A stretch of DNA of 64,000 bases from positions 1 through 64,000 of the forward strand of contig JAPLFH010000056.1 of NCBI GenBank assembly GCA_026390815.1, given 5' to 3'. The DNA is from Ignavibacteriales bacterium (GTDB lineage Bacteria; Bacteroidota; Ignavibacteria; Ignavibacteriales; SURF-24). Both the position numbers and the translations under genes were made by a program. The notes beneath the pieces were generated by a model. The model did not search any database. It saw only the letters and a program-made list of their open reading frames with translations, and was not told the origin of the DNA. Shown piece by piece: positions 53,666 through 62,289 of this stretch (within the stretch, counting starts at the first letter, position 1; each line of letters opens with the position of its first letter).

Positions 53666-55232
53666 TTACACAAACTTCCAATTTTTACCATTAAAATAAA
53701 TAAATCGATAATTCATAAAAGTATCCGGAATTTCAAATTGAATATCACTAAATCCCCTTCCACTTTTATGAGGTAATACCTTCATATTCAGTAATGTATT
53801 GCAATAGACATTTTTCTTATCAATATTCAAATAAACTAAATTGTCATAGGATTTGATTCTTAGTGTTTTATTGATTCTTTCAACTCTAATAACAGGTAGA
53901 CGAAATCGTTTTGGATCATAATAATTAAAGGAAATACTTGTAGAAAAAGGTAAATCTTCAATATTCTTTACATATCCAAACTCATGAGAATTAATATAAT
54001 ATAATTGATACTTTACTAACTCTGGAAATTCACTAGTAACAATTAGATATTTTGAATTAGTGTTTATTAGATTCTTAAGCTCAAATATGGTTTCTTGTTG
54101 ATTCCTTCGGATTTTTAAATCATCCTCTATTCTAAGATAAAATGATATAACAACAAATGCTATGAATACAGGTATTATTACTTTTATAAGATTGGTGTTA
54201 ATAGGTTTACAAATAAAGAAATAATATGTGCTTAATGATAACCAGAAAACAAATATGGTATTTATTCTTATACTTCCATCAGCAAAAAATCTAGGGAATC
54301 CAATTATCATAACCAAAAGAAGAAGAAAAAACATTTTTTTAAATTCTATTTTTTTTTATGAATATAATTATTAAAAGAATAGAAATTATAGATGACACCA
54401 ATACATATGCTTTATTCATAAGGAAATAATTATAAATATTTTGGGAACAAATTGGGATTAAAGTATGGATAAAAATACCAATTATTGTAAAAGGTTTTTT
54501 CCAGATATTGTTAAGAAAAACAGACGATTCAGCAAAATACAAATTAGTAACAACTGTTATAAAGAAAATTATTCCTGATAAAGCCAGTACTAAAAAAGCT
54601 TTTTTGTTTAAACATATTTTCTGTGATGTAAATGAATAATATAAAAATAATAGTAGTAGAAATGGCAGATGAGACCCTGTTTGTTTTGCTCCGACTGATA
54701 AAATATAAAATAGAAGAAACAAAAATAGTTTTCTATTATTTTGATCCAGACAGTATTGAAAAAAAGACCTTAATGATGCTATATAAAATAATAAATATAA
54801 TAGTTCTGTTCGATCACTAATCCAATTATTCCAATAGAGAACATCTAAATGAAAGGAAAAAAGAAATATTGATAAAAAACAAATTCTATAGTTTAACTCT
54901 ATCTTGAAAACTTGACATATAGTTTCGAAAAATCTGAATAAATTATACACCAATATTAGGTGATAAATTAAATTTGTTAACTTAATAAGGAAAGGATTAT
55001 TCCCCCAAAGTTGGTAGTCCAGCCAAAATGTAAAATACGATACTGGACGTAAAAAAAGGTAAAAGGGGTAGTCTGATTTAAGTAGAAAAAATTTTTCTGG
55101 ATTTAAATGGATAATAGTAAATAAAATATAGTCATCGGTATAAAAACCAGGGTAAAGAAAAATGATGTAAGAATACACTAAAAGATTTAACAACAAGATA
55201 GTTAATAATGACTGCCTCCTATTTGTTAGCAT
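53666..55232 (-). pseudogene. GT-C-like membrane glycosyltransferase split by an A-run frameshift
   Basis: Two adjacent open frames (54339-55232 and 53666-54334) form one protein. The first holds nine or so membrane spans and a GT-C-like first loop YPGFYTDDYILF plus RPVSYFTFWLDYQLWGNNPF and LIKLTNLIYHLILVYNLFRF. It ends FIKKNRI-stop right after a run of nine A (minus strand; 54350-54358). With one A less, the reading continues IKKIEFKKMFFLLLLVMIIG into the second frame, adding further spans and a soluble C-terminal part (DLPFSTSISFNYYDPKRFRL). This looks like a GT39/PMT-related sugar transferase or polymerase. It is split by one base in a homopolymer: a mutation, a phase-variable switch or an assembly error. 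Confidence 0.8.
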
Positions 55233-55248
55233 ATTTCTGCTTTCTTAA

Positions 55249-56310
55249 CTACAATGATTTATAAATTGACAAAGTTTTTTCAACAGAAATACTTAATGAA
55301 AAGTTTTTCTTTATATCCAAATAAAAATTATTAATAAGTACTTGAAGAGAATTGAAATTATTTACAGCCTTTTCAATTTTTCCTGATAACTCTAGGGTAT
55401 TCTGCTTCTTAAAAATGAATCCATGAAAATCATTTATAAAGAAAGGGAATAATCCTCTAAAATTAGAACTAATTATAAGGTTTTTACACATTCCCGCTTC
55501 TAAAATCGACATTGGAAATCCTTCAGCATCCCAATAACTTGTAAAAACAAAAATATCTGTTTCTTTTAAAAAGCGAATCAGTGGTTCAAGTATACCAAGA
55601 TAAGTAACATTAATTTCCTCTTCTTCAATTCGTTTTACTAGTCTTGTTTTCTCGCTCCCCTCACCCGCTATATAAAATTCAGCCTGGTTGAAAATATTTT
55701 TTGGTAGTTGCTTTATGGCATCCAGATACAGATCAAATCCTTTCTCTGGAATTAACCTACCTGCATTAATTACTCTCAACAAATTATTCCTCTTAGGCAA
55801 ACTAACATTTTGTTCAATTATCCCGTATCTGATTGTTTGAATTCTATTTCCATTATTAGTATAGTTTAAACATATATACTTTTTTATATCATCGTTAACA
55901 ACAATCTGATATTCGCTTGCCAATAATTTTAATTTGTTTGTTTTCTTAAAAAAATTATGATGTGTTTGAACAGTTTTAATTTTAGTTAACCTTGAAACAA
56001 ACCTGGCTATATTTGCAGCATAATAATTTTGAGAATGAATAATAGAAGGAGAATATTTCCTTATAAATAAGAATAATTTAATAATTGCTATAAAGAATCT
56101 TAAATAACTTTTCCTTTTTTCACTGAAGATATTATCAACGTATATTTGCGCATTTATTTCTTGAAAACGCTCAACAGCATCTCCTCCTGAACATAAGATA
56201 TAATAATCGAATTCAGTTGATTTATTTTCCAATAAAAAATTATATAAATAACTCGATATACCACATGTAAATTTTAAATCATCTGTAAGTATTAATACTC
56301 TGTTAGTCAT
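55249..56310 (-). CDS. GT4-type glycosyltransferase
   Basis: 353 residues, GT-B fold: RVLILTDDLKFTCGISSYLY at the start, RVINAGRLIPEKGFDLYLDA, AEFYIAGEGSEKTRLVKRIE, TDIFVFTSYWDAEGFPMSIL, EAGMCKNLIISSNFRG. It retains the E-x7-E-type motif of retaining GT4 enzymes. Its stop is 17 bases before the split GT-C gene and its start overlaps the next GT2 gene by 8 bases, so the whole run is one operon. Confidence 0.92.
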   Translation of the reverse strand: MTNRVLILTDDLKFTCGISSYLYNFLLENKSTEFDYYILCSGGDAVERFQEINAQIYVDNIFSEKRKSYLRFFIAIIKLFLFIRKYSPSIIHSQNYYAANIARFVSRLTKIKTVQTHHNFFKKTNKLKLLASEYQIVVNDDIKKYICLNYTNNGNRIQTIRYGIIEQNVSLPKRNNLLRVINAGRLIPEKGFDLYLDAIKQLPKNIFNQAEFYIAGEGSEKTRLVKRIEEEEINVTYLGILEPLIRFLKETDIFVFTSYWDAEGFPMSILEAGMCKNLIISSNFRGLFPFFINDFHGFIFKKQNTLELSGKIEKAVNNFNSLQVLINNFYLDIKKNFSLSISVEKTLSIYKSL

Positions 56311-57241
56311 TAATCAATCCAAGTTTCTTTTTATATCCAAAATATAATTGCTCGAATCCTTGCATAATATATCTTCCTTTCAAGTAAAACTTTTCAGAAC
56401 TATAAAAAACGATCCTTAAAAATCTTGTAAAATAAGATATAAGACTTAATATTTGAATAATTCGGTTTAGTCTTTGATTATGAATGCAATGAAATTCTAT
56501 ATAAGTAAGATTTCTTATCCCATACAAATGTTTCTTTATTTCCCATTTGGAGTTTTGAATTCCTAATTGATTTATCGCTTTTTTAATTAGAATGGAAAAT
56601 GGGATTAAGTATATTTTTCCAAATTGATTCAACCTAATACAGTATTCCAAATCATCATACCAAATGAAGAATTTTTCATTAGGAAATCCAACCTTATGAA
56701 TGGCATCTTTGTTAATCATCATTCCTTCAAAAGTAGCTGCAAATATGGTTCTAGGTTTATTTTCAATCTCACTTTCAGGGATTTTTATTTTATACCTTAA
56801 GTCATGCCTAATTTTTGAAAAATCTGTACAAATAATCTCTCCAATAGCTTTTTCCTGAGAAACTTCTCTGATTCTTTTGCTAGCAACTGCCGATATATTA
56901 TCGACTTGATCACTTAAAAAACAAATTAAATTAAACAAGGTGTTCTTTTCTGGAATCACATCATCATCCATACACCAAATCCAATCATATCCTTTTTCAT
57001 AAGCTGTTTTAATCCCAGTGTAAAATCCACCGGCACCCCCACTATTCTCTTGAGAAATAATTGTTAAATCGTTTTGTTCATTCAGCCATTCGAAGGTACC
57101 ATCTGTACTAGAATTATTTATAACTATAATTTCATCTAATTTTCTTGTTTGTTTATTTATGGAATCTAAACATTGTTTTAACAATTCTAATCTGTTATAA
57201 GTAACTATAACAGCAGCTATTTTGTAATTGTCCACATTCAT
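56303..57241 (-). CDS. GT2-type glycosyltransferase (galactofuranosyltransferase-like)
   Basis: 312 residues: AAVIVTYNRLELLKQCLDSI, IIVINNSSTDGTFEWLNEQN, SGGAGGFYTGIKTAYEKGYD, and WIWCMDDDVIPEKNTL with the DDD metal site, then NEKFFIWYDDLEYCIRL. The GGAGGF and WxMDDD motifs are shared with GlfT-type galactofuranosyltransferases. Its ATG overlaps the stop of the UDP-galactopyranose mutase gene (ATGA), a natural pair: the mutase makes UDP-Galf and this enzyme may use it. The donor assignment is an inference from motif and context. Confidence 0.88.
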   Translation of the reverse strand: MNVDNYKIAAVIVTYNRLELLKQCLDSINKQTRKLDEIIVINNSSTDGTFEWLNEQNDLTIISQENSGGAGGFYTGIKTAYEKGYDWIWCMDDDVIPEKNTLFNLICFLSDQVDNISAVASKRIREVSQEKAIGEIICTDFSKIRHDLRYKIKIPESEIENKPRTIFAATFEGMMINKDAIHKVGFPNEKFFIWYDDLEYCIRLNQFGKIYLIPFSILIKKAINQLGIQNSKWEIKKHLYGIRNLTYIEFHCIHNQRLNRIIQILSLISYFTRFLRIVFYSSEKFYLKGRYIMQGFEQLYFGYKKKLGLIND

Positions 57242-58329
57242 ATATTTCTAAATGAAATTCTTAAAGTATTAGCCACCACCTGATCCATATTGTAATACTT
57301 ATATTCTGCTAACCTTCCAACAAAAAGAACATTCTTTATACTTTCGATAAGCATTTCATACTTTTTATAAATATCAAAATTCCTTTTATTTGGTATCGGG
57401 TAATATGGTTCACCTTCCTCCTGAAAATATTCTTTGGAAATTGTCGTTCTATCGGAATTTTGATCATAAAAGTATTTGTACTCTGTAACCCTTGTAAATT
57501 CAAATGATGGTTCAACATAATTTATAACTGCTGCTTCCTGGTATTTTTTACTTTCTATTTTTTCAAATTCAAACCTAATAGACCTATATGGCAACTTTCC
57601 AAACTCATAATCAAAAAAGTAATCAATCGGTCCTGTATAAATTATTTTATTAAATTTTACATTATTCATAATAGATTTATAATCAGCGTTTAATAACAAT
57701 TCAATATTTTTATGATTCAGCATCCTCTCGAACATTTTTGTGTAACCATCTTTTGGCATAAACTGGTACTTATCAGTAAAATATCTGCAATCGTCATTTA
57801 CTCTAACCGGAATTCTTCCACAGACTGTAGCAGCTAATTCTTTTGGTTCTAATCCCCACTGTTTTTTAGTATAATGTTTGAAAAATTTCTCAAACAGGTC
57901 ATTCCCAACCTGGTTCACAATAATATCTTCCGAATTTAAAATTGGATACCGTTTTTCTCTCACTTTTTCGTAATAAGCTTTTGCTTCATCTTCGGTTTGC
58001 AAATTCAAATTATAAAGTTTGTTTAGTGTGATTCTGTTTATTGGAATCGGATAAAGTTCTCCATCTAGCTTTGCCAATACCTTATGTTCATAAAATCTCC
58101 ACTCAGTAAATTGAGAGAGATAATCAAATACTTCCTTACTGTTGGTATGGAAAATATGCGGTCCATATCTGTGTACTAAAATTCCATGTTCATCAAATTC
58201 ATCGTATGCATTTCCGCCAATGTGGTTTCGCTTTTCAACAACCAAAACTTTTTTATTAAGCTGACTTGCAATTCTTTCAGCCATAACTGAACCGGCGAAA
58301 CCGGCGCCAACAATCAGGAAATCATACAT
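57238..58329 (-). CDS. glf: UDP-galactopyranose mutase
   Basis: 363 residues. Flavoenzyme that converts UDP-galactopyranose to UDP-galactofuranose. Seen: FAD-binding FLIVGAGFAGSVMAERIASQ, VVEKRNHIGGNAYDEFDEHG, VHRYGPHIFHTNSKEVFDYL, FKHYTKKQWGLEPKELAATV, GRIPVRVNDDCRYFTDKYQF and the C-terminal VGRLAEYKYYNMDQVVANTL. The length is typical. It means the surface glycan most likely contains galactofuranose. It overlaps the flippase gene by 8 bases and the GT2 gene by 4. Confidence 0.97.
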   Translation of the reverse strand: MYDFLIVGAGFAGSVMAERIASQLNKKVLVVEKRNHIGGNAYDEFDEHGILVHRYGPHIFHTNSKEVFDYLSQFTEWRFYEHKVLAKLDGELYPIPINRITLNKLYNLNLQTEDEAKAYYEKVREKRYPILNSEDIIVNQVGNDLFEKFFKHYTKKQWGLEPKELAATVCGRIPVRVNDDCRYFTDKYQFMPKDGYTKMFERMLNHKNIELLLNADYKSIMNNVKFNKIIYTGPIDYFFDYEFGKLPYRSIRFEFEKIESKKYQEAAVINYVEPSFEFTRVTEYKYFYDQNSDRTTISKEYFQEEGEPYYPIPNKRNFDIYKKYEMLIESIKNVLFVGRLAEYKYYNMDQVVANTLRISFRNI

Positions 58330-59596
58330 TAACTTTTCTGAAAATGTGAATCTTTTTACTTACAAGCATTAAGTACATATACAGTGTTACTATAGTTTCC
58401 GTTAATAAAACGGAAACTGCGGTTCCAACGTGAAAAAATAATGGAACAAGAATAAATGAAGCAATCAAATTTATTAAACTAGAAATAACTATTACTCTTG
58501 TAAACTCTTTTTTCATATTAATGTTCAACATAACCTGAATTCCAAAAATATTGCTCAAAAATATTAGAAAAGGAAGAAAAGAAATAATCTGCAATACAAT
58601 TATCGAATTGAAATATCTTTCTCCCAACACTACTAATATAATTTGTTTGGCAAAGACCAACAGGCAAAGGCTAAATAAAAAACTAATCACTCCAAAATTC
58701 TTTAAGATTTTCCTAATAAAAGCAAATCCCTCACCCATTGATTTATTGAAAAGACTTGAAACATGTGGATAAATTGTTTGCGAAATCGTAGAGTAAACAT
58801 TTTGAACAGCACTTCTGATTTTATCAGCTGCAGAAAAATATCCAACAACAGTATTGCTGGCAAATAACCCAAGAATAAATGTATTAGAGATTGTGTATAA
58901 ACTAATTGCAATTGTTGAAAGGAAAATATACCAGCCTTCTTTTAATTGGTAAACTATTTCTGATTTTAATGGGAATTGGAACGCCATTTTGAATACGAAT
59001 TTTATAATAATAATACTCACAACCCCGGTCAAAATAAAACTAAGACTGTTTAAGAAAATCAACAAATGATAATCGGCTGGTTTTATTATAAGAATGAAAA
59101 TTAAAATGGTTGTAATGAACTTAAATGTAAAATTCAACAACGTAATATATTTCATCTTTTCTATACCTTGAAAGAACCAGACAGGGAAAAGGACATTTCC
59201 AAGAACAACACCAAAGCTTAGAAAATATGTTAAGTAATCACCTCTGAATAATGGAATTGAAATTATTAAAATAGTTATGATAACCGAGCTTAATAAAAAA
59301 AGACTTGATTTTATTATAATTACCGAATTGAAAATTTGCGCTATTTTTTTTTTATCATCCCGATGAATGGAAATTTCTCGGGTTGCTGATAGATTGAATC
59401 CATAATCAGTTAGTATTCCAAAATAACCCACAAATGCCCCGGCAAAATTAATTAATCCAAATTTTTCTGGACCCAAAACTCTTACCAAATAAGGAAATGT
59501 AATTAGTGGAAAAATATAATTTGATATTTGCAGAATTGATAATGCTGTGAAATTCTGGAGTAATTCTCTGTTTTTTTTAATTTTCTTTATTATCAA
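58322..59596 (-). CDS. Wzx-type polysaccharide flippase
   Basis: 424 residues with about 12 membrane spans. Opening: LLQNFTALSILQISNYIFPL, ITFPYLVRVLGPEKFGLINF, the classic N-terminal motif of Wzx/RfbX proteins of the MATE/MVF-like superfamily, followed by LTDYGFNLSATREISIHRDD. It moves the lipid-linked repeat unit across the inner membrane. TTG start with no evident ribosome site. It heads the operon with glf and the glycosyltransferases. No clear Wzy polymerase gene is visible nearby, unless the split GT-C-like protein has that role. Confidence 0.93.
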   Translation of the reverse strand: MIIKKIKKNRELLQNFTALSILQISNYIFPLITFPYLVRVLGPEKFGLINFAGAFVGYFGILTDYGFNLSATREISIHRDDKKKIAQIFNSVIIIKSSLFLLSSVIITILIISIPLFRGDYLTYFLSFGVVLGNVLFPVWFFQGIEKMKYITLLNFTFKFITTILIFILIIKPADYHLLIFLNSLSFILTGVVSIIIIKFVFKMAFQFPLKSEIVYQLKEGWYIFLSTIAISLYTISNTFILGLFASNTVVGYFSAADKIRSAVQNVYSTISQTIYPHVSSLFNKSMGEGFAFIRKILKNFGVISFLFSLCLLVFAKQIILVVLGERYFNSIIVLQIISFLPFLIFLSNIFGIQVMLNINMKKEFTRVIVISSLINLIASFILVPLFFHVGTAVSVLLTETIVTLYMYLMLVSKKIHIFRKVNV

Positions 59597-59703
59597 ACTT
59601 GTACAATTTCCGGTTTACTTAACTCACCTTACACAAAATAATAGAATTGTATTACGATTCTCTGAATCGCTTAATCTATTCACTTCAAATTATTCATTCA
59701 ATA

Positions 59704-59722
59704 AGCGAAACTGAGTTTCGCT
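59704..59722. repeat. Small hairpin upstream of the flippase gene
   Basis: 8-bp arms AGCGAAAC / GTTTCGCT with a 3-base loop, in the gap between the heptad-repeat ORF and the flippase gene. No clear T run on either side, so it may be a processing hairpin rather than a terminator. Confidence 0.5.
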
Positions 59723-59771
59723 CTACATTTTTGAGTAAGGTTAGTTACTTGCTTTAATGTTTTATTGATCC

Positions 59772-60122
59772 TTAAGCTAAAAACAGAGTTTTTATCCCAC
59801 AAAAGCCGTTGGAATGTTTATTAATGTCATTGGAAAACCTATAAATATCTTTAGAAAGTTTATTAATGTCTTTGGAAGGTTTATAAATGTCTTTCGAAAG
59901 TTTATTAATGTCTTTGGAAGGTTTATAAATGTCTTTCGAAAGTCTTTTAATGTCTTTGGAAGGTTTATAAATGTCTTTCGAAAGTCTATTAATGTCATCA
60001 GAAACTTCATTCAAGTTATTAAAAATTTTACTCGACTCATAAAAATCTTTACTAAAGCCATTATGAATTTCATCACTTACCATGCATCCAGTGCAACATT
60101 CCGAAGTTACATCATCCTTCAA
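59772..60122 (-). CDS. Small protein with seven-residue repeats (coding status uncertain)
   Basis: 116 residues from a TTG 13 bases after the stop of the peptidase gene. The N-terminus is Cys-containing (TSECCTGCMVSDEIHNGF). The middle is about nine heptads of the form x-(L/P)-S-K-D-I-x (for example RLSKDIY KPSKDIN), which could form a coiled coil. The C-terminus is short and hydrophobic (CGIKTLFLA). The 21-bp DNA repeat is also open on the plus strand (59814-60323, INVFRKF-type repeats), so repeat expansion alone could keep a frame open. No strong ribosome site. Function unknown; a second in-frame start is ATG at Met14. Confidence 0.45.
   Translation of the reverse strand: MKDDVTSECCTGCMVSDEIHNGFSKDFYESSKIFNNLNEVSDDINRLSKDIYKPSKDIKRLSKDIYKPSKDINKLSKDIYKPSKDINKLSKDIYRFSNDINKHSNGFCGIKTLFLA
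59812..60000. repeat. 21-bp tandem repeat, nine units in an A/B alternation
   Basis: Nine 21-bp units alternate between type A (GAAAGTTTATTAATGTCTTT + G) and type B (GAAGGTTTATAAATGTCTTT + C), i.e. a 42-bp higher-order repeat. Units at the edges are more diverged. The region encodes the heptads of the minus-strand ORF. Confidence 0.9.
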
Positions 60123-60135
60123 CCATCATCCATTT

Positions 60136-61446
60136 CTATCTCAACCAAACTTCTGGATTTTGGTTTACTCTTTCACTCCATATTTCAAAGTGAAGAATAT
60201 TTCCTTCAAGGCTTTCTTCTACAGTTCCGATGGATGTGCCGGATAATACTTGCGTCCCTTCACTCACAAAGATTTCTGAAAGATGCCCATACACCGTACG
60301 GTAATCATCCTTGTGTGAAATAATTAATACACTGCCAAATCCCGGCAGCCAGTTTACTGATGAAACTATTCCATCAGCCACAGCTTTAATAGTTTTATCT
60401 TTAGCAGTCTTTATATCAACACCATAATTTAACGTAACGGTGTTAAGACGTACATTTTTTTGCTCCCCGAATTTACGAATTATTTTCCCATTGTCAACAG
60501 GCCATTTTAACATTCCTTTTAAAGCAGCAAACGAAGAAAGATTTTGCGTGTAATCAGTTTCCACTAATGGAGCTTTTTCTGTTTTCAATTCCGATTTGGG
60601 TTTCCGTTTTGCAAGTTCTCTTTCCCGTTTCAATGCTTCAGCTTTTCTTTTTTCCTCTGCAATTAAATTTGCAATAATTCTTTTTATTCCATCTTCAGAT
60701 TTCCTTTTCAAATCGATTTCATCTTTTATTGCTTCCTTATCATTTTTCAACGAAGCCAAATATGTTCTTCTTTTCTCTATCTTAAGCTTAAGTTCTTCTT
60801 GCTCCTTCTGTTTTTGATCGGCAATTATTTTTTTTTGTTCCAATTCATTTGTTAAAAATATTCTTGCTTCACCCAACTCTGTTTGGCTATCTTTTAACTC
60901 AGTTAAATCTCTTTTACGTTGTTCGGAAATCTTATTTAAATATTTATACCTAAGCAGTGCCTGGTTAAATGATTCCGATCCAAGGATCATTGCAAGTTCA
61001 TCTTGTTTACCATATTTATATAGGTAAACAACATACTTAGCATAATTATCCTTAAGCTTTTTAATTTTTGCTTCAATCGATTTAATTTGTTGTTCAATAT
61101 TTATTATCTGCCTTTCTTTGTTCTTTTCTTCATTACGGATTGTATTTATAATTTTATTTAAAAGAAATTTTTGCTTGTTAAAATTTTCTATTACCTCAAT
61201 TGATTTCTGTTCATTTTGAGTTTTATTTAGTAATTGATTTTCAAGCTGCTTTATCTCTGCTTTAAGTTCACTCAACTCCCCTTTTTTCTGGAGTAATTGA
61301 TTTTTTACCTGGGCAGAAATTGGAATAATAAAACTGTTCAACAACAAGCAGCAAATTATAATTGATAATCGAAAATTTGCAAATAAAGGCAGGTGAAGTT
61401 TATTTGGATAGTTTAAGCAATCATTGTTAGGGAATGAATAAAGCAT
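60136..61446 (-). CDS. EnvC-like murein hydrolase activator (coiled coil plus degenerate LytM domain)
   Basis: 436 residues. A hydrophobic leader (LSIIICCLLLNSFIIPISAQ) is followed by about 230 residues of coiled coil (KNQLLQKKGELSELKAEIKQ ... EKRRTYLASLKNDKEAIKD) and a C-terminal M23/LytM fold (MLKWPVDNGKIIRKFGEQ, ADGIVSSVNWLPGFGSVLII, VYGHLSEIFVSEGTQV, ILHFEIWSERVNQNPEVWL). In active M23 enzymes zinc is held by HxxxD and HxH. Here the first His is N340 (NYGVD) and the first His of HxH is I417 (ILH), while D344, H388 and H419 remain. So it is probably not a peptidase but an activator of amidases at cell division, like EnvC and NlpD. It follows the DUF4292 lipoprotein gene by 54 bases. Confidence 0.9.
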   Translation of the reverse strand: MLYSFPNNDCLNYPNKLHLPLFANFRLSIIICCLLLNSFIIPISAQVKNQLLQKKGELSELKAEIKQLENQLLNKTQNEQKSIEVIENFNKQKFLLNKIINTIRNEEKNKERQIINIEQQIKSIEAKIKKLKDNYAKYVVYLYKYGKQDELAMILGSESFNQALLRYKYLNKISEQRKRDLTELKDSQTELGEARIFLTNELEQKKIIADQKQKEQEELKLKIEKRRTYLASLKNDKEAIKDEIDLKRKSEDGIKRIIANLIAEEKRKAEALKRERELAKRKPKSELKTEKAPLVETDYTQNLSSFAALKGMLKWPVDNGKIIRKFGEQKNVRLNTVTLNYGVDIKTAKDKTIKAVADGIVSSVNWLPGFGSVLIISHKDDYRTVYGHLSEIFVSEGTQVLSGTSIGTVEESLEGNILHFEIWSERVNQNPEVWLR

Positions 61447-61500
61447 TAAAAATTAAATCCAATTTTTATTTAAGATAGATCCAAATTCTAAAAACAAATA

Positions 61501-62289
61501 TTATAAATCAACCTTTTCAGCATCATCGGGAATATTAAGATGGATTTTAACGCTGTTTTTATTAACCACAATTTTTCTGTACTCAATGTTTACTTTTTCA
61601 TTTTCTGCAATTCTCTGGATTTGAATAATGTATGGAATGGCAAGACCTTCCTGGGTGTTAAATTTTGAATAATTTCCTTCTGCCAAAATTTTATCTGAAC
61701 CATCAAGCAGTTGATAGTCTGTAATTGATAATTCCCTCACATCAATAAAATATTTATTTTTTCTGCCGGAATCTGAATCTAAATAAGTTAAAATATATTT
61801 ATCGTATTCAATTGCATAATTGTCCGGCTCTTTAGAAAGCTTTGGGGTAAGATTAACAGCTCCCACAAACATATCCATCAATTCGCCAAATGTAAGATCT
61901 ACCTTGAAAATTCTTTTTAAAACATCATTATCATTACTGCCTTTGTAAAGGATATTATGCATTACATCATAAAATGCAAAATTGGTGGAAGTAATAACTG
62001 CCTGCGCCAAATCTATTCCGAATGGTCCATACATTTCAATATAAACAGAATCGGGCTTTTGAAGAATTACTTTGAAACTAACAGTAGTATTAATTTCCGC
62101 AGTAGATATACCGATACTGCCAACTCCTTCAAAATTTTTAACTTTCCTTCTGTTCGCTTCTAATTTTTTTATTAATCTTTCTGAAGGTAATATCTCAACT
62201 GATTCACTGGGTTTAGAAGGAATACAACCAGAAATGAATGAAACTAAAACAATTATTACTACCGATAGAAAGAAAGTACTTTTCCTCAC
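61501..62289 (-). CDS. DUF4292 lipoprotein
   Basis: 262 residues. Leader MRKSTFFLSVVIIVLVSFIS, lipobox ISGC. The body is a LolA/LolB-like beta structure: NFEGVGSIGISTAEINTTVS, VSFKVILQKPDSVYIEMYGP, FGIDLAQAVITSTNFAFYDV, YKGSNDNDVLKRIFKVDL, GELMDMFVGAVNL. Proteins of this family are found next to TPR lipoproteins and EnvC-like genes in Bacteroidota and are thought to act in outer-membrane lipoprotein or LPS handling; the role is not proven. Its ATG overlaps the stop of the TPR gene (ATGA). Confidence 0.88.
   Translation of the reverse strand: MRKSTFFLSVVIIVLVSFISGCIPSKPSESVEILPSERLIKKLEANRRKVKNFEGVGSIGISTAEINTTVSFKVILQKPDSVYIEMYGPFGIDLAQAVITSTNFAFYDVMHNILYKGSNDNDVLKRIFKVDLTFGELMDMFVGAVNLTPKLSKEPDNYAIEYDKYILTYLDSDSGRKNKYFIDVRELSITDYQLLDGSDKILAEGNYSKFNTQEGLAIPYIIQIQRIAENEKVNIEYRKIVVNKNSVKIHLNIPDDAEKVDL

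Noticed and set aside
59814-60323. Plus-strand ORF of INVF-type repeats
   Set aside because: It is the mirror of the minus-strand heptad ORF plus 190 bases antisense to the well-supported LytM-type gene; no other support for coding.
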